NCBI GenBank assembly: GCA_028698975.1
Contig: JAQVVK010000145.1
Coordinates: forward strand, 1-5,212
From: Victivallaceae bacterium
GTDB lineage: Bacteria > Verrucomicrobiota > Lentisphaeria > Victivallales > Victivallaceae
DNA length: 5,212 bases
Reading direction: 5' to 3'
Below are positions 1-5,212 of the stretch, in pieces (within the stretch, counting starts at the first letter, position 1; every line of letters starts with the position of its first letter). Made by a program: the position numbers and the translations under genes. The notes under the pieces are model-generated. The model saw only the letters and a program-made list of their open reading frames with translations. It was not told where the DNA came from and did no database searches.

Positions 1-876
1 GAGTTTCGCTTTACCGCGGGCGCGCAGGGGCCGCGCCCGCCGCTCCCGGAGGAGCTGGGCGGCGACTCGATGGATTTTCCGGCCTCGCTGTTCAACGGCA
101 TGATTGCGCCGTGGACAAGGGTCAACATGTGCGGAGTAATCTGGTATCAGGGTTGTTCCAACGCCGGTAAGCCCGGCTATTTTGAGCGGCACGTTGCTTT
201 GATAAACGCATGGCGAAATTGCTGGCGCGATGACCGGCTCCCTTTCATTATCGTGCAACTGGCCGGGCTGGGCAAAAATTCGCCCGACGCTCCGCTTGAT
301 AAAGATTTTTGGCGCAATATACCGCCCGAAAACGAACCGCCTTTTGCGGTTATCCGCGAAATACAATCCGAAATCGCTTCAAAAATGCCCAATGTCGGTC
401 TGGCGGTGGCCATCGATCAAGGGGAAGTCTCCGACATCCACCCGCGCCGGAAACAGCCCGTCGGTTTCCGGCTGGCCAAGGAAGCCGAGCGAATGGTTTA
501 CGGCCAAAACAACGGCGCGCCGGGGCCGGTGTTCCGCAGGTTCACGACCGAGGGAAACACCGTGCGCGTCGAGTTTGACAACGCCGGAAGCGGCCTTGCC
601 ACCAGCGACGGCAAGTCGCCCGGAGCGTTTGCGCTGGCCGGAGCCGACAGGGTGTTTCACTGGGCGGAAGCGGCAATTTCTCTTGATGGAAAATGTGTTA
701 CGGTGCGTTCGGCGGAGGTCCCGGAGCCGCAAGCGGTGCGTTATGCTTTTGTATCATTTCGCGGCGACGTAAATCTATGCAATAAAGCGGGTTTCCCGGC
801 GTGCCCGTTTCGCTCGGACAAGCCGGGTTTTGGATGCTCCGCCATGTCCCACCAACTAAAAACGGAGACACGATGA
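1..876 (+). CDS. Sialate O-acetylesterase-type carbohydrate esterase (SGNH/GDSL fold), 5'-truncated by the window edge
   Basis: The reading frame is open from base 1, so the first 291 visible residues are the C-terminal part of a longer protein; the SIAE family is usually about 450-650 aa. Family hallmarks appear in order: SLFNGMIAP (window residues 30-38), GVIWYQG followed by CSNA (residues 45-55), a Y...LI.AWR segment, PFIIVQL, and the catalytic dyad block DIHP with Asp145 and His147, followed by the usual VGFRLAKEA helix. A C-terminal beta domain ends in the typical AGADRVF / VRYAF / FPACPFRSD pattern. Enzymes of this family remove O-acetyl groups from sialic acids or from acetylated plant glycans. 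The nucleophile serine block (GQSN-like) and any signal peptide lie upstream, so location and activity cannot be judged. The conserved Glu of the WYQGE motif is Cys here. The stop TGA (874-876) overlaps the next gene's ATG, indicating an operon. Family assignment is strong; substrate is unknown. Confidence 0.9.
   Translation, partial: EFRFTAGAQGPRPPLPEELGGDSMDFPASLFNGMIAPWTRVNMCGVIWYQGCSNAGKPGYFERHVALINAWRNCWRDDRLPFIIVQLAGLGKNSPDAPLDKDFWRNIPPENEPPFAVIREIQSEIASKMPNVGLAVAIDQGEVSDIHPRRKQPVGFRLAKEAERMVYGQNNGAPGPVFRRFTTEGNTVRVEFDNAGSGLATSDGKSPGAFALAGADRVFHWAEAAISLDGKCVTVRSAEVPEPQAVRYAFVSFRGDVNLCNKAGFPACPFRSDKPGFGCSAMSHQLKTETR
864..867 (+). promoter_or_regulatory. Ribosome binding site of the GH42-like gene, inside the esterase 3' end
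   Basis: GGAG lies 5 nt before the ATG at 873 and decides the start of the downstream gene. A longer in-frame start (GTG at 801) would begin inside the conserved PACPFRSD end of the esterase and is not needed. The site lies within the esterase coding sequence, as expected for translational coupling across the ATGA overlap. Confidence 0.7.
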
Positions 877-2708
877 AGAACCATTATTTCTGCTATCGCT
901 CGTTTCTGCCGGAATTCGATGCCATGAAACGCTTTGCGGCGGCCGGGGTCGACACCGCCTGTTTTTTACCGGGCAACACCACTAATTCGCTGGGCGAACC
1001 GTATTCGCAATATCCGGCGGTATGGCGGTGGTACGGCGAATACGATTTCGAGTCGCTTGACCGGCAGATCGCCGATATTTGCCGAACCGGGTTGAACAAA
1101 ACCCTGATATGTATTGTCGATCTCAATTCACCGGCCTGGCTGGCGCGTCAGTTGAGCTGCCAGCACAAATCCTCCGACAGCTTCACCCACCTCACCGAGT
1201 GTCTGGCCAATCCGGACTGGCGGCGCGAAACCATGCGCTATATGATTGATTTTCTCGACTACTGCGAGAAAAAACACTCCGGCGTGATAAAAGCCTATGT
1301 ACTTGCCTGCGGCCATACCGACGAGTGGTTTGATCACAATGGAGAAATCTGCGGGCTGGATAAAGGTCGCGCCTATGCCGAGTGGCGGCGGCAACACGGC
1401 CTCCCGGCGGCGGAGCCGCCCTCGGCTGTAAAAATGAATACGCCCGATTATGACGGGCTCCTGTTTGACCCGGCGAAATCTGGCAACGTGCTGGAATATC
1501 GCCGGTTCTGCAGCGAGCTTGTCGGCGACGCCATTCTGGGATTTGCCGCCGAAGCACGCCGACACATACGCGAGACGGCGGAAATCGGGGTGTTTTACGG
1601 CTACATCACCACCCGGCTGGGCGCGGCCGAGAGCGCGCACCTGGCCTATGAGCGGGTGGTGAATTCGCCGGACATCGATTTTATGATCTCACCGGGAAGC
1701 TACGGCGACCGCGCCATGGGCGGAGGCGGAGGCTGGCTCGGCTGCTCCGGCACCGAAAAGATTGCCGGCAAGATTCACATGCACGAGTGCGATCAGCGCA
1801 CCCATACCCACAACCGCGATCTGACGCCGTTTGTTTCGCTGAAAGTACCGTTTTGGCCCGACACCAAGTCGGACGTGGCCGGCATAAAACGCGAATTTGC
1901 GCTGGCGTTGCTCAAGCGTTCGTCGCTCTGGTGGTTTGACATGTGGGGCGGCTTTTACGAGGAACCGATATTGTTTGAGAACTTCCGTCATTTCAAAGAG
2001 TTATACGACCGCTATATAGAGCTGCCCTCCGAGCCGGTCGAGGAAGTTGCCTTGATAATCGACCCGGAGGCACTGGTTTATTTCGATCAGCGTTCGCAGC
2101 GGCAGAAAGCATTTCAGCCCGACGTCCGCAAGCAGCTCAACCGTCTGGGCGCGCCGTTTGAGAGCTACTGCCTCAACGACCTGCCCCATATTCCCAATCC
2201 CGAACGGATCAAACTATTTATATTCGTCTGCCAATGGGAGATCACTCCGGCCAAGGCGGCATTGATTGAGCGTTACGCGCTCAACGCCAATCGCACGGTA
2301 TTATGGCTTTACGCTCCCGGACTGAGCGACGGCCAATCGCTCGCCCCGGCCCGCATCGGCCGTTGGACCGGCGGAGCGACGGAGCACGCCTCCGGGCTCA
2401 CGCTTAACGACATGGGCAACTGGCAGGCGGCCTATCTGCGCAACCCGGCCGAACTCACCCCCGCCATGCTGAAAGAACTGGCCAAGAAAGCCGGGGTGCA
2501 TATCTACTGCGACGCCGAGATACCGATTTACGCCGATCAACGATTTCTTGCCGCGCATACCGCTACCGGAGGTCGACTTACGCTTTTACTGCCGAACCAG
2601 CAAAAACACGTCACCGAACTTTTTTCCGGGAAAACGGCGGCCGTGGATTCAGATCGGATCGAGTGGATTTTTGAATCCCCGGACACGGTATTGTTCGAAA
2701 TGGAGTGA
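873..2708 (+). CDS. GH42-like putative glycoside hydrolase (TIM barrel plus GATase-like domain), uncharacterised
   Basis: A 611-aa protein, read from ATG 873 because a GGAG site precedes it and it overlaps the esterase stop. There is no signal peptide or membrane segment, so a cytoplasmic location is likely. Residues 1 to about 385 look like a (beta/alpha)8 barrel: an N-terminal strand and helix with FAAAGVDTACFLPG, a conserved-looking ICIVDLNSPAWLA, ACGHTDEWFD (residues 145-154), a Gly-rich loop AMGGGGGWLG (281-290), HMHECDQRTH (302-311) and WWFDMWGGFY (353-362). By position, Glu151 is the candidate acid/base and Glu305 the candidate nucleophile; this is inference from clan GH-A layout. Residues about 388-485 (VEEVALIIDPEA, then IKLFIFVCQWEITPAKAALIERYA) resemble the GATase-like middle domain of GH42 beta-galactosidases. 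A short beta-rich end follows (about 545-611). Coupling to the esterase suggests joint glycan degradation. The exact CAZy family and substrate are not recognised. Confidence 0.8.
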   Translation: MKNHYFCYRSFLPEFDAMKRFAAAGVDTACFLPGNTTNSLGEPYSQYPAVWRWYGEYDFESLDRQIADICRTGLNKTLICIVDLNSPAWLARQLSCQHKSSDSFTHLTECLANPDWRRETMRYMIDFLDYCEKKHSGVIKAYVLACGHTDEWFDHNGEICGLDKGRAYAEWRRQHGLPAAEPPSAVKMNTPDYDGLLFDPAKSGNVLEYRRFCSELVGDAILGFAAEARRHIRETAEIGVFYGYITTRLGAAESAHLAYERVVNSPDIDFMISPGSYGDRAMGGGGGWLGCSGTEKIAGKIHMHECDQRTHTHNRDLTPFVSLKVPFWPDTKSDVAGIKREFALALLKRSSLWWFDMWGGFYEEPILFENFRHFKELYDRYIELPSEPVEEVALIIDPEALVYFDQRSQRQKAFQPDVRKQLNRLGAPFESYCLNDLPHIPNPERIKLFIFVCQWEITPAKAALIERYALNANRTVLWLYAPGLSDGQSLAPARIGRWTGGATEHASGLTLNDMGNWQAAYLRNPAELTPAMLKELAKKAGVHIYCDAEIPIYADQRFLAAHTATGGRLTLLLPNQQKHVTELFSGKTAAVDSDRIEWIFESPDTVLFEME

Positions 2709-2740
2709 TTGCGGCGTCATTGGCACTTTGGGTGTTGTTT

Positions 2741-2790
2741 TTGACACCGGCAGAAATGTTTTATTTTTTTTATGGGGTATAATATATAAT
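2741..2790 (+). promoter_or_regulatory. Candidate promoter region for the AIDA-repeat gene
   Basis: Two perfect TATAAT hexamers lie at 2778-2783 and 2785-2790 in a strongly AT-rich stretch, just after an eight-T run (2764-2771). A perfect TTGACA is at 2741-2746, but it is 31 nt from the first TATAAT, far from the usual 16-18 nt, so it cannot be its -35 box on a standard sigma-70 model. At proper spacing only weak matches are seen (AATGTT at 2755-2760; TATTTT at 2762-2767). Transcription would start near 2790-2798 and leave a leader of about 130-140 nt before the ATG at 2930. The abrupt AT-richness between two GC-richer genes supports a promoter; the exact boxes are uncertain. Confidence 0.5.
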
Positions 2791-2800
2791 GGTAATCAAG

Positions 2801-2811
2801 CGGTACGACCG
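2801..2811 (+). promoter_or_regulatory. Small inverted repeat at the start of the leader
   Basis: CGGT-ACG-ACCG forms a 4-bp stem with a 3-nt loop close to the predicted transcript start. It is immediately followed by a direct repeat, GGTTGC at 2814-2819 and again at 2821-2826. The stem is short and could occur by chance; it is listed because it opens a leader with two stronger hairpins. Confidence 0.25.
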
Positions 2812-2849
2812 CAGGTTGCCGGTTGCATGAAATCAAGAAATTCGGATAA

Positions 2850-2864
2850 CGGTGCGATGCACCG
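2850..2864 (+). promoter_or_regulatory. Perfect 6-bp hairpin in the 5' leader of the AIDA-repeat gene
   Basis: CGGTGC pairs perfectly with GCACCG around a GAT loop. No T-run follows, so it is not an intrinsic terminator. It lies about 65 nt before the ATG at 2930 and is probably part of a structured 5' UTR. Function is unknown. Confidence 0.45.
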
Positions 2865-2880
2865 ATACAATTATATAATG

Positions 2881-2907
2881 TAACTCTCCGGAACAGCCGG
2901 CGAGTTA
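2881..2907 (+). promoter_or_regulatory. 11-position hairpin just upstream of the AIDA-repeat gene's ribosome binding site
   Basis: TAACTC-T-CCGG (2881-2891) faces CCGG-C-GAGTTA (2897-2907) around a 5-nt loop AACAG. Ten of eleven positions pair, with one T/C mismatch. It ends 7 nt before the AAAGG ribosome binding site and has no downstream T-run. A stabilising or translation-controlling 5' UTR hairpin is the simplest reading; an operator palindrome is an alternative. Confidence 0.5.
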
Positions 2908-2914
2908 CGAATCG

Positions 2915-2919
2915 AAAGG
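2915..2919 (+). promoter_or_regulatory. Ribosome binding site of the AIDA-repeat gene
   Basis: AAAGG lies 10 nt before the ATG at 2930, slightly long but usable. It supports that ATG as the start: the frame upstream is closed by a TAA at 2876-2878 and contains no other ATG or GTG. Confidence 0.5.
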
Positions 2920-2929
2920 CAACTCTATT

Positions 2930-5212
2930 ATGGCAGAACTCATCATCGGCGGATCGGAAACCGGTATAACTTTACCGGATGATTACCAGCCGGTTACCGT
3001 AATTTCCGGCGGCACTCTGACCGACGGCACGGTAAATGCAGACGGCACTTTGACTGTAAACGGCGGCAAACTGGTCAACGCCATCGTCAATGACGGCGGC
3101 TTGATCACGATGAACGGCGGCGTCATTGACGGGATGGAAATAAAGGCCCAAACCGCCACTACGCCATACGATCTGGTCATCAACTCCGGTACCGCCAATA
3201 ACGTATCCGGCAATGTCAAAACCCAGATTTTGGTCGCCGGCAAGGACGCGGTTATTTCCGGCGGCACGATAACCGGCACTCCGAACGTAGGATGGACCCG
3301 GGTGGATGTCAATTCGGGCGGTGTCATCTATAATCTTAACGCCCAAATGGGTGGGGTTATCTTTACACTCAATACCGGAGCCAAAAGTTATAACACGGTT
3401 CTTGCCGGTGTAAACTATAATGCCACAAACAACGGCGTCTGCGGCAATGAGTTTATCAATGGCGGTATCGCCTCCGGCACGATCTGCAACGACCACGGCG
3501 TCCAGACGGTCAGCAACGGCGGTCAAGCCTATGACACTAAAATCCTCGGCAACTACGGTACGCTCAAGTCATTTCAGTCGGTCGGCTACAAGGGCACCGC
3601 TTACCGGACTGTAATCGGCAGAGCCGATAATATGCAGATGGGCGGCCAGCAGATCGTTACCGGCACATCGGCATACGCATACATGACCAGTATCGTCGGG
3701 TCTGGCTTGCAGATGGTTTCAGGCGGCGGCCAGGTCTTCGATACTTCGCTCGGTGAATACGGGGTTCAGACGCTGGGCGAAAACGGCATTGCCTACAACA
3801 CGCTGGTCGGGGTCGCCGGCGGTACCGCCGGCGGACGGCAAGACATACTCAATGGCGGCGTGGCCAGCAACACCACCATTTTGGCCAATGGTTCACAGGT
3901 CGTAAACAGCGGTGCGCAGGCTCTCGACAACGACTTGGCCAATGGAGGCTATATAAAGGTCGAAGACGGCGGCAAGGCCACCATTCAATATACGCCTTGG
4001 CAAACCACCGGCACGGTGGATTCGGCGACCGGGGCGACGGTGACTTATCTTGGGCGTGATGCCAACGTGTATTGCGGTAACGCCGATTCCGGTATAAACG
4101 CCAAAGGCAATACGGTAAGCGGCACCGTGGTCAACGACAACGACCAGATGACCATATTCAGCGGCGGCACGGTAGTCGACACCACATTGACCGGAGCCGG
4201 GTCGATAGTAATATCCGGCAACGCGATTTTCGGCGGTACGGCCAATAACATTGCAGCCGGCAAAATCACCGATATCAACGGAGTCGTTCTTGACGGTGTT
4301 TCCGTGATCGACAACAAGATGACGCTTGACGGTGCAATAAGCGAAAACACGTTTACTGTAATGTCCGGACTCGTTCTTACAGGTGCCAGCACCTTTAACG
4401 CCACCAATGTCACGCTGATCGCCGGCAACGGCGGCACCATCAGCGGAGTGAACGCTTCGTTCAGGCCTGCTACCGGTCAGAATGCGACGATATTCATCAA
4501 TTACGGCGGCACGAGTATCGACAACACCCTCGGCGTGTACCGTCAGGAAACCGTAAACGCCGGCGGTAAATCCTATAATATGACCATCAACGGGTTGGGC
4601 GCGGCGCAGTGGATTCAGGGCACGACATACAACACCAAGATCGTCAACGGTGCTCAGTATATCAATGCGTCGGCCGGTGCCGCTTCCGGCACAACCATTT
4701 ACAACGGCGGAATCACCGCCTATAATAATGGAAGTGTTTATGATGCGAAATTGATGCAGAATACTGCGTCATTGGTCATCAATCGTGGTGCCACCGCCTA
4801 CAACACAATAGTATCCGGCGGTACTATTCAGGTCGGGCGCGTCGGAGATGCCGCAGGCGGCAATCTGGCCGGAGTGACCACGCTTTACAACGGCGGGTTC
4901 ATCAACGGTCTTCTGCTCGGCACGATGGAGTCGTTTGATCTCGTGACCGACAGCACGGCGACTTTCAGCGACACCGCGATCAACGCCACCGGCACGATCA
5001 CCATCAACGGAAACGCGCTGAGTGACAACAAGTATTTCAGCGGTCAAACCGCGTATGTGCTCTCCAACACCGATGCTTTGACGGTGACGGTGGGCGCGGC
5101 GGCCGACAATTACAGTAAGTTGACCGGCAAAGACGCCGAACTTACCGCCATTGCCACCGACGACGGGAAGACCACTTACGCCGGTACACTTGATGCCACC
5201 TATACCGATACC
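2930..5212 (+). CDS. AIDA/Ag43-type strand-loop-strand repeat protein (autotransporter-passenger-like), 3' end beyond the window
   Basis: The frame is open for 761 codons without a stop. The protein is rich in Gly, Asn, Thr, Ala and Val and consists of degenerate repeats of about 19-24 residues built on SGG/NGG turns and a [AVS]-[YFVIL]-[DN]-T step, for example AYDTKI (residue 200), AYNTLV (288), VVDTTL (415) and AYNTIV (623). Such repeats form a right-handed beta-helix in self-associating adhesins of Gram-negative bacteria, and in some species their serines are heptosylated. The N-terminus (MAELIIGGSETGITLP) passes directly into VISGGTL repeats; there is no hydrophobic signal segment and no upstream start that could add one. 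Three cysteines are present (171, 186, 382). From about residue 700 the repeat pattern weakens. A beta-barrel or other C-terminal export domain may lie beyond the window. Surface location is an inference. The gene appears to have its own promoter and a structured leader. Confidence 0.85.
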   Translation, partial: MAELIIGGSETGITLPDDYQPVTVISGGTLTDGTVNADGTLTVNGGKLVNAIVNDGGLITMNGGVIDGMEIKAQTATTPYDLVINSGTANNVSGNVKTQILVAGKDAVISGGTITGTPNVGWTRVDVNSGGVIYNLNAQMGGVIFTLNTGAKSYNTVLAGVNYNATNNGVCGNEFINGGIASGTICNDHGVQTVSNGGQAYDTKILGNYGTLKSFQSVGYKGTAYRTVIGRADNMQMGGQQIVTGTSAYAYMTSIVGSGLQMVSGGGQVFDTSLGEYGVQTLGENGIAYNTLVGVAGGTAGGRQDILNGGVASNTTILANGSQVVNSGAQALDNDLANGGYIKVEDGGKATIQYTPWQTTGTVDSATGATVTYLGRDANVYCGNADSGINAKGNTVSGTVVNDNDQMTIFSGGTVVDTTLTGAGSIVISGNAIFGGTANNIAAGKITDINGVVLDGVSVIDNKMTLDGAISENTFTVMSGLVLTGASTFNATNVTLIAGNGGTISGVNASFRPATGQNATIFINYGGTSIDNTLGVYRQETVNAGGKSYNMTINGLGAAQWIQGTTYNTKIVNGAQYINASAGAASGTTIYNGGITAYNNGSVYDAKLMQNTASLVINRGATAYNTIVSGGTIQVGRVGDAAGGNLAGVTTLYNGGFINGLLLGTMESFDLVTDSTATFSDTAINATGTITINGNALSDNKYFSGQTAYVLSNTDALTVTVGAAADNYSKLTGKDAELTAIATDDGKTTYAGTLDATYTDT
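2993..5014 (+). repeat. Degenerate coding repeats (AIDA-type), about 19-24 residues per unit
   Basis: The step motif [AVSIT]-[YFVIL]-[DNR]-x recurs at protein residues 132, 153, 200, 224, 269, 288, 331, 415, 529, 548, 566, 603 and 623. Many intervals are close to one or two units (21, 47, 24, 45, 19, 43, 19, 18, 37, 20), with longer breaks between 331 and 529. At DNA level conservation is low, but short exact repeats remain, such as TCCGGCGGCAC at 3005-3015 and 3257-3267 and GCCTACAACAC at 3791-3801 and 4796-4806. The array has therefore diverged well past recent tandem duplication while keeping its fold pattern. Confidence 0.75.

Noticed and set aside
801..872. Longer start (GTG 801) for the GH42-like gene
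   Set aside because: It would add 24 residues encoded inside the conserved end of the esterase. ATG 873 has a good GGAG site and the typical ATGA overlap.
1128..1640. Minus-strand open frame of about 170 codons inside the GH42-like gene
   Set aside because: It is a GC-driven shadow of a + strand gene with clear domain structure, and it shows no family motifs of its own.
2731..2771. Intrinsic terminator after the GH42-like gene
   Set aside because: GGTGTTG (2731-2737) can pair with TGACACC (2742-2748) around TTTT, but two of seven pairs are wobbles and the T-run (2764-2771) starts 15 nt after the stem. This does not fit a normal terminator.
2709..2929. Known riboswitch or small RNA gene in the intergenic region
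   Set aside because: Hairpins are present, but I recognise no conserved core of a known riboswitch class (for example the c-di-GMP or cobalamin types) and no tRNA-like fold.
2972..3526. Minus-strand open frame of about 184 codons opposite the AIDA-repeat gene
   Set aside because: It mirrors the GGC/ACC/GTC-rich repeat codons of the + strand, has no recognisable domain, and overlaps a clearly coding repeat protein. The other minus-strand frames at 2983-3327, 4045-4440 and 4769-5047 are rejected for the same reason.
3001..5014. CRISPR array or tandem DNA satellite
   Set aside because: The repetitiveness is at protein level with diverged DNA. There are no identical repeats separated by unique spacers, and the frame stays open throughout.

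Overview
The window holds parts of three genes, all on the + strand, and looks like an accessory region of a Gram-negative, polysaccharide-degrading bacterium. A SIAE-type carbohydrate esterase, a GH42-like glycosidase and a long AIDA-repeat protein together suggest the PVC superphylum, most likely Lentisphaerae/Victivallales (Victivallis-like) or a close relative. This placement rests on gene style alone, because the window has no rRNA, tRNA or housekeeping gene.

Positions 1-876 are the 3' part of a sialate O-acetylesterase-type SGNH hydrolase. Its start and catalytic-serine block lie upstream of the window. Its stop codon overlaps the start of the next gene in an ATGA arrangement. That gene (873-2708) encodes a 611-aa protein with a probable TIM-barrel glycosidase domain followed by a GATase-like (beta-galactosidase middle) domain. 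The overlap implies co-transcription and probably coupled translation. The pair plausibly de-acetylates and then hydrolyses a decorated glycan; the substrate cannot be read from the sequence.

Positions 2709-2929 are a 221-nt intergenic region. It has a T-rich stretch, two overlapping-register TATAAT boxes, and then a roughly 130-140 nt leader with three small inverted repeats, the last just upstream of the next ribosome binding site. This looks like an independent promoter with a structured 5' UTR.

From 2930 to the window end (761 codons, no stop reached) runs a Gly/Asn/Thr-rich protein made of degenerate AIDA/Ag43-type strand-loop-strand repeats. These are expected to fold as a beta-helix of the autotransporter-passenger type. 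It starts almost directly in repeat sequence and has no recognisable signal peptide, so its export route is an open question. No mobile element, CRISPR array, RNA gene or minus-strand gene is supported.
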